Below, piece after piece: positions 1 to 13,400 of a stretch of 64,000 nucleotides of DNA (the stretch's first letter is position 1; every line of letters starts with the position of its first letter). The DNA is from Amia ocellicauda (taxonomy: Eukaryota; Chordata; Actinopteri; Amiiformes; Amiidae). Position numbers and translations under genes: made by a program. Location of the stretch: contig NC_089867.1 in the NCBI RefSeq assembly GCF_036373705.1, positions 2,634,501 to 2,698,500 on the forward strand. Reading direction: 5' to 3'. A model generated the notes under the pieces. That model made no database searches. It worked only from the letters and a program-made list of their open reading frames with translations, and had not been told where the DNA came from.

Positions 1-3000
1 ATCAGTCCTCAACAATTCAGCTGGCTATAAAGAGTATGTGAGACTCTTGTTTATCTCCGAGATTGCCAATTCATGACCCGTTCACTCCAATTTCATAGTA
101 CGCCCATAGGGAGGGCCAGGCGAGGAGGTCTCCGATGCAGCAGACAGCAGGGGAAGGCTGTGAATAGCAACTGTGCTGGGAGCTCTGCCGCTGGTCAGGC
201 TCAAAGGCTCCGACTGGCTGCTGCCATCACAGGACACTTATCAATCATGAGTCACTCAAGTCACACAAAACCGAAATCTGCCACTACTGCAGAGATAACA
301 AATCAATAACACGTCAGAAATGTTGAGCTCATGACATTTGTATAACTTCACATCTTTAGACCATTCAACTAAAATTGCCTTTGATGCAAATGATTGATTC
401 AATAAATGAAACACCCCGTGATAACTTTCCATTGCAAGTTGTTGATCTTTCTCAGCACATCGACATTTAAAGGCTTTGGTAAAATTAGCCCTTGTTTTGG
501 TTTAAATTAAATCAGTGTTTAATACTTAACTGCACTTTGTAGGTTGGTGGTGAAGCAGGTTAATTAACCTTTACATGGGATTTTAAGAAAAATACACATT
601 TGCTCCAATGTCGAAATAATGACCATTAAAGAGATTGCTGCTTTGTTTAATGTAATGCATTATTCTGAACTGTGCGCCTTCATTTTGCACTGCTATAAGT
701 GTATTGTGATTTGAAAAGGTGTATATATTCATATTAAACTAAGGATAACTTCTTCCAGTGTACAGTTTACTACAAAACATGGATCCTATATTATGTTTAT
801 GAACATCTACAGCAGAGAATAGGGACAGGCATAGATATTTAAGACCCACCACTGAGAGGATTAAAAGATATGGCAACTATGTCAACCAGTAATACCAGGG
901 GGAAATGGAAGGATTTTGAGGCAGGAAGAATTACCCTCTGAGAAAAAAATATTGGGATTGATTTTACTTCCAATGACAACTTGGTATGTTCCTTCTAACA
1001 GTGTGATATTTTAACTAATAACTCATGGTAGGAAATTAAAACGGATTACTGGGGAATCAGTAGAAATGCTTGTTTCTGACAGCTTTACAGTATTTGCAAT
1101 GTTTCTAGGAGCACAACAATTACTTGGCAACAATAAAAAGCAAACCTCCAAACATGACCAGAGAAAAACTCTATAACAAAAATGTAATCCAATGAAAGTG
1201 AGAGAAACAAAATCGTGTTTCGCATTTCCACCATTCGTCACATGGAGTACCTTAACTCAAACAGGCATCAAAGTAGAGCCAGGTTGAGATTTTACCAGAG
1301 GAGTGGGAGTCTTTTCTGCAGGGTGCTTAAATGCGTTGATCCTTCACTGATCAAGGTGTTCCGACATATGTCTAGAATAGGTGGCATCCATGACACAAGT
1401 ATAATGTCCTTTTCTTGCTCTTAGGCAGTTGTTTTTGTTGTGCTGGTGAGACTGACTCGCTATTCGTTGAGGTATACCACGATTCATGGAATGAACACTA
1501 ACTGCTTCTGCAACATATTTGTCAATCACAACAAGTGAAAGACAGATGACAGGCACTGCATGCAATGTCAACCTTCTGCATTTATTAAAAGATCAGAAAA
1601 CAAATCACCTTTCAACAGTTCTGAAATGTGACCAGTATAACCATGGCCACTACAATAGCTGGTTAAAACAAACACCAGAAATGAGTTGCCAGGATAACAT
1701 ATTTATTATTTTTACAACAAAAAGAACAGTGTAAACATCAGTCAAAGAAGTCTCCCAACTCCCCAGCTTGAGGTTAACCTGAGGTCTGGCATACATACGA
1801 ACAGACTTAAAACACAGCCTATACATTTCAAGGCACATACAATATATTAAGGCACATATAATTCAGCAAAGAATATAAATTCTTCTTAAATATATACAAA
1901 TAGATTGGTTCTTTCTTTCCATCTTGTTCACATTATTTACATTACTTATCGTGCTTTGGTTTTCGTCATACTAAAACAGACAATGTACACAATTTCTATC
2001 CTCCCAGTAACATATTACCCATACATCTGTGATTGGGATAAGATATAGGATAATATTTATATTTATGTGCTATAACATATGATATATGGTCTTACATAAA
2101 TTGATTTGACATTTGATTTTTAGAGGAAGAACTTCAGTTTTAGAAAAAGCACAATTTATCATTTATAATATAATTACAAAAACAGAACACTAGACAGGTA
2201 CAACTCCCACTTTAAAATGAAATACACTACGAGCCTTTAACCATAACAGAATAACAACTCTTCTGAGAGCTCTTTAAAATAGATCTGAAACTCTTGTATT
2301 CGTTTCATTTGATTACTCTCAGTACAGCGCAGTACAGTGCACACTACTCCAATTTACTCGTTTCCATTCATAAAGGCCTACCCAAGAGAGATGTGGAGAC
2401 ATATAAAAGGGCCTTTAGCAGATCTGCAGGAGCTGGCCGCTAACTAAAAGGGTACCGTCATGTGGGCTCCACTTCACTCTTCTGCTGACGTAACAGAATG
2501 ACAGTTGGAATAATGTTCCCGAGGAGCGGTGGGGGGCACGGGTCCCTGCGGCTGACTGCCCTCGGGGATTAAACACAATAGCTTTGTGATGAAGTGGACT
2601 CTTCTACCAAAGCCTGCTACAGAACTGTGCTGACTGCAGGCTTCTGGTTAGGACTGTGAGCAAACAAATTGAATGCTCACTGAAATGTTGGCCTACTCCT
2701 CACTTACCCAAGCATAAAGAGAATGAAAAGAGCAGGACAGACCCATCTGTCTTTCAGATCATGTGAGAGGTGTTGGAAAAATATAAACAGCGAGTTCAGT
2801 TATCAAAATACATTTAAAACAATACATTCCCGAAAACAGCGTCAATGTTTAGAGACAAGCAGCTGCCTGTACCTTTTGAACAAATTCATAACCCTGTTGT
2901 TGATTATGAAGAACATAAACAAAACAAAAAAACACACACACACACACAAAAAGAACAAAACAACAACTTAAACCCTGAAACTCCACACTTACTTATTAAT

Positions 3001-3690
3001 CCAAGATGAAGGTGTTTTTGTTTAAAAGGAATGCCATTCTCAAGACTCGTTTCAGCTTAAGCAAGGATGTCTGAAGTTTCAAACTGTTTGTGTTGGGCCT
3101 GGACGAGCAGCTGGAACTGCCTGTACCAATAAAGCAGTCCAGAGGCAGAGGGCCAGAACTCAGTGAGCATCTCGTCTGTGCCAAGGATAGGCCGCCTCAG
3201 GGACTCACTGTACACTCACTGTCTGAGCAGCTACAGTTGTTTCTGCTGTTTGGATAGCTAGTCAGAAAGTTATGGGGTTGGCTGGAGTGGTGGGAGTAGT
3301 AGACTTGGTAAGTAAATGTTCCTTTAAATGTCTACTGTTAACGGGAAAGTAAACAAGAGCCTAAAGAACAACCCGCCCCCTGGCTGCCCCTAAAACGACC
3401 CAGTTTCCCTGTAAGCACTGAGCTCATCCGATCGAAACTTTAAAGGAAATGTTTGAGGATTGTTTAGTGGTACCATTTAGTAGTGTTTTTTTGTGTTCAG
3501 AGGCAGACTGGAGGTTTCATCTAAACTGAAAGGACACCTGTAGGTTTCCCTGATGTTGAGAAAGAAGAGCATGACCCCAGTACACAATTTTATACAGTAG
3601 CTCCTTGACCAGGCCGATTCTGAAGTGGAAGATAAAGGACCTTTGGCTCAGGAGTGTTTGGGTTTTGATGTATACTCGGGCTGCGACAGC
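1..3690. other. Sequence downstream of snx31; no exon recognised
   Basis: This holds the snx31 3'UTR of unknown length and flanking DNA. It is AT-rich with an (AC)n run at 2934-2948 and a G+C-rich island at about 2515-2575. By human synteny the next gene to the left would be ANKRD46, but none of its ankyrin repeats is visible on either strand. No transposon was recognised. Confidence 0.5.
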
Positions 3691-6600
3691 TCAAAGGTCA
3701 TGGTCCTGGATTCCTTCAAACACGTCGCCATTGCTGCCAATAACTTTGCTTCTGACTCCCAACTGCTCTGGTTCTGAATGGCAGGTCTATCACACAGGGA
3801 ATAGTAGATAAATAATTGAACACCAATGAAAGAAGCAGTCCAAATGGTAGTCATACATTTAGAATGTATCACCTCTAGAATCTTTTTAGTCACATTATAA
3901 GTATTAAGTTAATTTAAGTATGTTTCTAAAACATAAAACATGGCCAACAATGTCAAAGTTTCTTGACTATGAGGATGAAGTACATTTCTCATTTGATTTC
4001 ACTCCCAGTTTAAACTGCTTGCAAAAAATTAAAATCATCAAGTGAGTTAGGACCTCTTCTCAGTGGAGAAACATTTGGATTGGTTCTTCACTGTCAAGAG
4101 ATAAAAGGAATTCAGACTGGATTCTAATTTTAGTACCTCCACTTTGTAATTATTTATGATGGTACTTAACATCCAGAAACAGATTGTAACGGGGAGTTAC
4201 AGATTTGATTTACAATCTCTTAATTTTGTCTTCAAACATATACGCAGGCCACCATATCATTTGAAAACCTCATGTCACTATTCAGCCCAGATTCTGTACT
4301 GTAACTGTGACCACCCAGAAAAACGTACCCAGCTCTCTTTTCTTCATGCTCAAAAGAACATCCTAGTGGACTTTGTTTTAGTATACCAAGTTACCAAATC
4401 AGAATAACTACATCGTTTAACGTGCCTATCAAAACAGAGTGCCATGGTTTTTATATAAGAAAATGTGTGTATGTATATAATTTTATGTTCAGGAGATGAA
4501 AGCAATTTTGAACCATTTTCAAAAATAGTTTTGACCGGTATTGCACATATGCGTGGAATTTGAACGTAAACAGAAAAGAAGACAAGCAGGAGATGAAGCA
4601 CTCTAATAATGGGGGCTGGAACATTGTGCATGTACCTAATATATCCCAGAGTAATCCCTATGCAGGCAAAAGCCCATTTCAAAGAGGAGGAATATATAGA
4701 ACATGAAACAACTGTGTGGCCAAGGGTAACAAGAACAGTCCCTGTGAGAGGACTAAAGAATAATAGTGTACTGACAAGAGATCTTTAAAACAACAAGTGT
4801 TAATGTTTGATAGAGGGTCGTCTTGTCCCAAAACAACCATGAAAACAAATGCAAGGGATGCAACATTTATATGGCAAGCTATTTTATCATTAATCCTCCC
4901 CTTTAAGAGCTGTACACCGATCAGCCATAACATTATGACCACCTGCCTAATATTGTGTAGGTCCCCCTTTTGCCACCAAAACAGCCCTGACTCGTCGAGG
5001 CATGGACTCCACTAGACCTCTGAAGGTGTGCTGTCCCCTTATAATGATGTTCTATTTCATTGTAAAAACAGGCCTTTTAATCAAAGCATAATTTGTTGAT
5101 AATAATATAATTAAACAATTATTTCAGCATAGACATGTCTCCTTTAGGTCAGAATAAAATTTTTGGTCACCGTAATGAAGGTTTCAGGGTAATTTCAGCC
5201 ATAACATTATGACCACCTGCCTAATATTGTGTAGGTCCCCCTTTTGCCGCCAAAATAGCCCTGACCCGTCGAGGTGTGCTGTGGTATCTGGCACCAAGAT
5301 GTTAGCAGCAGATCCTTTAAGTCCTGTAAGTTGCGAGGTGGGGCCTCCATGGATCGGACTTGTTTGGCCAGCACATCCTTGATGCTTGATTGAATTGAGA
5401 TCTGGAGAATTTGGTGGCCAAGTCAACACCTTGAACTCGTGATTCATCAGACTGCAGTCTGCAGGTTCTTCTTCCATTGCTCCATGGTCCAGTTCTGATG
5501 CTCACGTGCCCATTGTAGGCACTTTTGGCAGTGGACAGGGGTCAGCATGGGCACCCTGACTGGTCTGCGGCCACGCAGCCCCATACGCAACAAACTAAAA
5601 TGCACTGTGTGTTCTGACACCTTTCTATCAGAACCAGCATTAACTTTTTCAGCAATTTGAGCTACAGTAGGTCGTCTGTTGGATCGGACCACACGGGCCA
5701 GCCGTTGCTCCCCACGTGCATCAATGAGCCTTGGCCGCCCATGACCCTGTCGCCGGTTCACCGCTTTTCCTTCCTTGGACCACTTTTGTACTGACCACTG
5801 CAGACCGGAAACACCCCACAAGAGCTGCAGTTTTGGAAATGCTCTGACCCAGTTGTCTAGCCATCACGATTTGGCCCTTGTCAAAGTCGCTCAGATCCTT
5901 ACGCTTGCCCATTTTTCCTGCTTCTAACACATCAACTTTGAGGACAAAATGTTCACTTGCTGCCTAATATATCCCACCCACTGACAGGTGCCATGATAAT
6001 GAGATTAACAGTGTTATTCACTTCACCTGTCAGTGAATGTTATGGCTGATTGGTGTATTCTTTATCAAGAGTTGTATATTAACATCATGAATTGTATTTG
6101 TATTTTACAAGACTGGGTTTTTAAGATGTGTTAAGGCATTTTGAAATCTAAAAGACTTGATTTTATGAGCTGATGCGGAATTTGTGCTCGTTTTGCAAAG
6201 GCTACAGATATATTTGAACTTCTGTCAGTTTTGTTATTCTGTCGCCAGTATGAAATAAGTGTTTGGATGGACTGCATGTAACAATGCACAACAGTGGTCT
6301 TGCCGTTTTGTATTTTACAGTCTGTTGCTCTACTACTTTTATGTTATTAATCTTGTGGTTATTTCTTAAATGGAAGAGATCAAATTCAAATTAATAGAAA
6401 GCAACAGTGGAAAGTCTGGCCTAAGTTTATTTTGCTTCTATGATACAGTAAAAATAAATATTCTAGTATTCAAAATAATAATTTGAGTATCTTGTGTGTT
6501 TAGTATAAATATGTTAGTTTTTTTCTGACGAAAAGACACAAATTCGTCCGTTTTCTCATTGGAAATAGGTACATTTCAAAATATCACTGTCCTGGTCACA

Positions 6601-7391
6601 AAAGCAAAGTTTGTGGGGAATAATAGCCATTTTCTATACTTTTGAGGCATAAGCAATTAGAAAATAACACTTACTACCCAGGAACAAAAAAAAATGTTAC
6701 ACGGTGTATTTAATCAATCTTTAGAGTTTAAACTAGATTTAGGCATTGGCTTGGGCTTGATTTCCCAGTAAACATTGGCATCCATTATGTTTAGGGTTCT
6801 GCTTTTAATGGGTTGACTAAAACACACAAACTTGTGGATTGGGAGAAACTTCAGATGCTGATGTTGGTAAGCGTTCTGTGCTATTGTTATGGCTAATAAT
6901 TTGAAGGGTAGCTTAACTAACCTTCACCCAAAGCCAACACTCACACCAAAGATATCCTGTACTAAACCTATTTGGTCTTTCACATTCCTAACAGATAAAC
7001 ATATTAGATGTGCTGGAAATTAAACTAGAAACTGTTAAAGGCTCACCTGTACCTTCTGGAAAACACATTCTGCTTTCAGTTTGTATTTGTGTTATTTAAG
7101 AAAAACAGTTGCTTCAGTGTACAGATCAGCACACAACTAATACAAATACAATACTCTACAAAAAAAAGATAAAGATTAATATAATGATGAAACCAATATT
7201 TTCCGACTCACGATTTCAATGGCGTTTTCACATTTCTTTGCTGGCCATTCTAACAAAACTTGGCGCATAAACATGCTAATCAGGAATGCCTAGGGAGGGA
7301 AAACAGGTTCTTCTCAGAAATGCTGGTATGGTGAGACATGACACTGACCTTTTATAGCTTCTGAAATCAGGAGGATGTATTGCATCTATTT

Positions 7392-7437
<46 letters not shown>

Positions 7438-7438
7438 C

Positions 7439-7484
<46 letters not shown>

Positions 7485-10400
7485 TACCAGTCAAAAGTTT
7501 TAGAACACCCCCATTTTTCCAGTTTCCATCTCATTCAGACGGTCACAGATCACTCCGTTTCGATCGGATCTCTTTGCAAATAGGCTTGTTTCGTTCAGAA
7601 CAACCTAACTATTAATCCAGTATATATTATTTGATGAATGTATATTTCAGAATGCGGAGGCAGGGTATAAAAAACTAAATTTTCACATCAGAGAATGCTT
7701 CACATCGTTTGAAAGCTGAGTTTCAGCTTTTATGGGATCTCAAACACTTGGCAAACAGTGAAGAGTACACATGGGATTAAAGAGAAGCACATGGATTTGG
7801 TGCCCTTTTAAGGGTACCAGAGGGGTTTGTCAGCTTAAGGGGTTACATTTTCTCAAAACAAAACGATTCCAGGATTTATTTTTTATCTCCAATTGTTTAT
7901 TTGTTCTATGCTTTAATTTCAGATTACACTGAGACATTAAACTGTGTACATTTTGATAAAAACTGGAAAAACTGGAGGTGTTCTAAAACTTTTGACTGGT
8001 AGTGTTATCTATATATTTTTATTTTAATGTTGTCAACATCCCTATTTCATTCAACGTCTCTAACAGAAAATGTTGAGCAAGTTCACTGTGAAACTGTAAC
8101 AATACATATACAGTGCATCCGGAAAGTAGTCACAGCGCTTCACTTTTTCCACATTTTGTTATGTTACAGCCTTATTCCAAAATGGATTAAATTCATTATT
8201 TTCCTCAAAATTCTACAAACAATACCCCATAATGACAACGTGAAAGATGTTTGTTTGAAATCTTTGCAAATGTATTAAAAATAAAAAACAAAAAAAGCAC
8301 ATGAACATAAGTATTCACAGCCTTTGCCATGACACTCAAAATTGAGCTCAGGTGCATCCTGTTTCCACTGATCATCCTTGAGATGTTTCTACAACTTGAT
8401 TGGAGTCCACCTGTGGTAAATTCAGTTGATTGGACATGATTTGGAAAGGCACACACCTGTCTATATAAGGTCCCACAGTTAACAGTGCATGTCAGAGCAC
8501 AAACCAAGCCATGAAGTCCAAGGAATTGTCTGTAGACCTCCGAGACAGGATTGTATCGAGGTACAGATCTGGGGAAGGGTACAGAAAAATTTCTGCTGCA
8601 TTGAAGGTCCCAATGAGCACAGTGGCCTCCATCATCCGTAAATGGAAGAAGTTTGGAACCACCATGACTCTTCCTAGAGCTGGCCGCCCGGCCAAACTGA
8701 GCGATCGGGAGACTAGTCAGGATCGAGGGAAAAGATGAATGCAGCAATGTACAGAGACATCCTTGATGAAAACCTGCTCCAGAGCGCTCTGGACCTCAGA
8801 CTGGGGCGAAGGTTCATCTTCCAACAGGACAACGACCCTAAGCACACGACCAAGATACCAAAGAAGTGGCTACGGGACAACTCTGTGAATGTCCTTGAGT
8901 GGCCAGCCAGAGCCCAGACTTGAACTCGATTGAACATCTCTGGAGAGATCTGAAAATGGCTGTGCACCGACGCTCCCCATTAAACCTGATGGAGCTTGAG
9001 AGGTCCTGCAAAGAAGAATGGGAGAAACTGCCCAAAAATAGGTGTGCCAAGCATGTAACATCATAATCAGAAAGACTTGAGGCTGTAATTGGTGCCAACG
9101 GTGCTTCAACAAAGTATTGAGCAAAGGCTGTGAATACTTATGTACATGTGCTTTTTTTGTTTTTTATTTTTAATTAATTTGCAAAGATTTCAAACAAACT
9201 TCTTTCACGTTGTCATTATGGGGTATTGTTTGTAGAATTTTGAGGAAAATAATGAATTTAATCCATTTTGGAATAAGGCTGTAACATAACAAAATGTGGA
9301 AAATTGAAGCACTGTGAATACTTTCCGTATGCACTGTACATGAATGATAATATGGGACGAAAGATTTGTTTTAACTTTCTTTTTGTTACTAAAAACATAG
9401 AAATGTATTGGATAACTGACAAAAGGTGTACATACATATATGCAATATATGTATGTTATCTAGTAGATCGTTTTTTGTTTGTTTTTTCTGATCTAGTAGC
9501 TTTTTAAAATGTATCTTCCAAACCCATAGCAGTGCATGTTTCCTAAAGCATGTCAGTATAAAAGAACATTTGTAATGTGAGCAGTTCCAAACATGCAGAT
9601 TATGACTACATCCATGATGATGAATTGAAGAAGCATTCTTAAATACATTCATATCATAATTATATCTTAATCTGGAGAAGTAGATACCTGTTTAGTGTGA
9701 ATGGTAATCCATTTACAAGACTTGTTGGCAAAGCAGTATTCAAAACTTAGATCCAGCAAGACCTCGTCATCTATGCTTGATTTTGACTGAAAAAAACAGA
9801 ACAAGAAATCGCTTAAATACATTTTAGCACTAAATTGTGTAGTGGTAACGAGTCGAGGTGATTACAGCAAGTTCAGATAGTGTCAATACTTAAATTTACC
9901 ATACAGTACATTAATCTGGAAGCCAGATCTGGAATGGATCACCAGCTAATTAGAAATTAACTCTAATGGCCTCATTCCAAACACACAGGAGACTAACTAG
10001 CCATACTTACAACACTTCTGCATCAACCCAATGGCATGGAGTTTGATGGAAGACACAAATGCTGACAGAGACCAACAAATGCCACTTAGTATGCTTACTG
10101 TGAGGAAAGCCCTCAAAAAGGCCTCTAAGGTCAGTCATGCCTGTCACCTCAATTTACACAGAAGCCAGTGTGCTGACTGACACAGCATCACTTGCTTCAT
10201 GACTGAGATACTATCTTAAAAAAATGATTTGATTTTCAAGAACGACCACCTTTAAGAACAATGATATTGGGGAAGTGACCCAATTAAGCCCACCAAAAAG
10301 TTGTACATATTTTCGTATAGATATGTGAATTGCTTCCCACTAAAGTGGGTATTAAATCAAAGATTAATCTCTCATGTAAAAACTTGTGGTACATTTTGTA

Positions 10401-13400
10401 ATAAATGTACTAAATTAAATTATTTAATTGCAAAAGTGAAAAGTCCAGAGTGGGCTTCTAAAATGTTTTGGTTTACTATGGTCATCAACAGTTTTTCTCA
10501 ATTTGTTGTTGTTCTACTTCATCTGTCTGTGTGACCATCATTCTGACAGTGTCCCGCGTTAGCTCCAGAAACTCATGAAATATATATTTTCAAATACAAA
10601 ATTGTGCTTTTAAATACCAAGCAAATTAATCATATAAGGTTTCATTTGATTTATTTCTCTCTTAATTTTGTAATTCTTATCAATATTCACCAAGTTTGGT
10701 CACCAAATTCCAGAAAAATGGCTTCTTGGAAGGGCCCTTCATAAAGCAAAGTTTTGGGGTGACTTTGGGGCCACAGTGGCAGCACAAAGTCATACATAAC
10801 TCCAGAACAAAAAATGTGATTGGCTCCAAATATTACGTAACATGACAGAAACAACTTTGTGCATTTTCTGTGAAACAGATCATCCTTCTAATATTTCCTG
10901 TCTTTTCTGTATTTCATAATAAAAGGGCAAGTGGGCTTATAAGGTACGTGGACTTAATTGGGTCACTTCCCCTACAATTATATGAACATTAATTTAATGG
11001 TACATGGTCCGAGAGAGCACAGAGAGTGCAACAACAAATACTGAGAAGGTCTTTGATGCCAGCCCTCAAGATCCTAGTTTAAAGGCTTATTAATTAAGAG
11101 ATATAAAACAAGTAATAAAAAGCAGATCAAAGATAATAAAAAAGATAATGGGTTTCTGAGAAGGCCTTATTTGGAAATTGAAAGATTATTCTGAAGGACA
11201 TTATTAAATGTTTATAAAATAAAAATAATTTGAGCCAACCCATAAGTGAAAATAGCAAATAAAATATAAATATATCAATTGAATCAACAAACATTGAATT
11301 TATTTAACAAAGGCAATGATAGTGCCAGGGAGAGGGATACTCACGAACATGTTCACACGCCAGCACTTAATTCTACTGATCTCAAAGTGGTCTTCCTGGA
11401 TTTGGTTGCTAGGTAACTTAATGCAGCAACTGATGCCCTCATATCCCACCCTAACGACAGCAGGGCAGTCAGGCTCCGGGTAATCGCAAGTACAGGGGTC
11501 TACCTGGATATAGCCATAGTACTTCAAATGCCAGGCAGCCTCTAAAAACTGAGACAAAATGAAAAGAGGTTAATGGGTAACAATGCTCCAGAGAGGACAG
11601 GATGTTGCCTAGTTTCGTTCTCTGTACTTACAGGTCTTCATAACATTTAGTGATTTCATACAGAATTCACTTCATTGTGTAGGTCTAGAATTAATAGGAT
11701 ATAAAAACAAAAACTAAGTATCAACTTTATCATCCAACATATATACAGAGAGGAGGGGTGAAAAACATAATAGCTTAACCTGAACCCCAGTCTGAATAAC
11801 CTGGACATTTGCTCAGAGCTATGAATGTCCTGCTGTATGTGGCATACCTCTCTTTTCTGCCCAGTCTCTAGCAAAGCATTGAGTGTCTGGTGCTGCTGTT
11901 CTGTGGGACAGCTCCACCCCCTCCGCATGTGGCTGACTGCCTACAGCAAAAGACGATCTTGCTTTAAACTCCTGTCTTGAGTAAGGGAGAACTTGGGCAG
12001 TTCATGACCTTTTGCCCACCATTGAAGCCTAACAGGACATAAGCAGCAACATTATGGAGCAAGCAAAGTTAGGCTTTTGATCTAGTGAAAAAACATAACA
12101 AGCATTATTCCACATGCTTTTGCTCATGTAAGTACAGTGAATTCCAGTCTGACCATTTTTTTTTTTTTTTTAATATAATTTTCACATTTTTTCTTTTTTT
12201 TTTTTTTTCACCTCAGAAATGCATTGGGCCATAGGATGAAAAATCATTATCAACAACAGGCAATTTATAAAAGCATGCAAACTGTAGATTTCCATGGTAT
12301 CTGCTTTTAAAATTATTTGTACACACACAATCACAAACAGATGGTCATGTATCCAACTAGCCAGTTTTTGCAGGAATAAAGTTATATTGCTTGATATACT
12401 CATTTGGGACCCAAGTTTAAGATTAAAAATATTGTGCAAAAGACTCCATTTTATATCTAGGCTTGGTTTGTAAAGGCAATATAAACAAAGCTTCCGAGTT
12501 TTTCACTTTAGAAGTACTGGAAAAGGCAGGGCTATATCAATAAACAATTGTTACTACAGCAACATTAAAAAGTTACATTGTTTCATTTGTATTTATATAT
12601 TTATTTGCTTTGCAAAGAGGGTACATTATCCCTTGAATGTTTGACGTAGTAGACACCACTAAATTAGATATTCTAAAACAGTTTTATATTTGACTGAAGT
12701 GTATGTGTGTAGTAGTTGCATTATAATAGTAGAGCAAATCACCAGAAGACAGGTGTTTTACAGTACACCTGTAGGCTTTTATTTTCACTCACTTGTGTGC
12801 AGAGAAGATTCAAGGCACAGCTGTTCTGCATGACGGTCTTATCCAGGGACCGATCCATATAGCTGACAATACAAAACAAAGACTTATGCCTGTACTTCAG
12901 CAGATGGTAAACTTCATCACTGCTAGTACAGACATGCAATATTTGTTTGGTTCCCTCCCCCTAAAATTGGAATCATTATAAATGGATTTTCTCAACTTAA
13001 ATAAACAAAAATAAACTGTATAATAATAGCCACATGGAGGGGACACTTAGATTTTCTCCACATAAAACAGGCAGCTGCCACAGTAACTTGGTCTAATTTA
13101 ACAAATCTGAAATATTTTAACTGAAATAAATAATACACTCTACACACAAAATCAGTCTTCTTATAATTTAAATCTGGTAATCGCATAAGTATGTCCTTCA
13201 AAGTGCTTTACATATATATACAAAAAAAAGATCAAGACCATAAAAAGTTGTTCTGTATGTTAGTTTTTAGTTGCACATTCTTTTTCTCTCTCATGCAGGT
13301 GACATTCTCAAGGCCCAGTCAATGGAAATACCCCACTTAATCTGTACATACAACATACCTGCTAGGTGTTATGGTTGCAAGATAATATATATAATGTAAA

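Noticed and set aside
2421..2613. G+C-rich patch with a 60-codon open frame on the minus strand downstream of snx31.
   Set aside because: No ATG, no flanking splice pattern and no recognisable domain; probably 3'UTR or flanking DNA.
1..3600. Expected neighbour ankrd46 to the left of snx31.
   Set aside because: No ankyrin-repeat coding sequence was seen on either strand, so the gene is not claimed.
7276..7615. Open frames rich in Tyr-Ile and Thr-His repeats.
   Set aside because: Translations of the TA/CA microsatellite; the real feature there is snx31 exon 12 (7289-7212).
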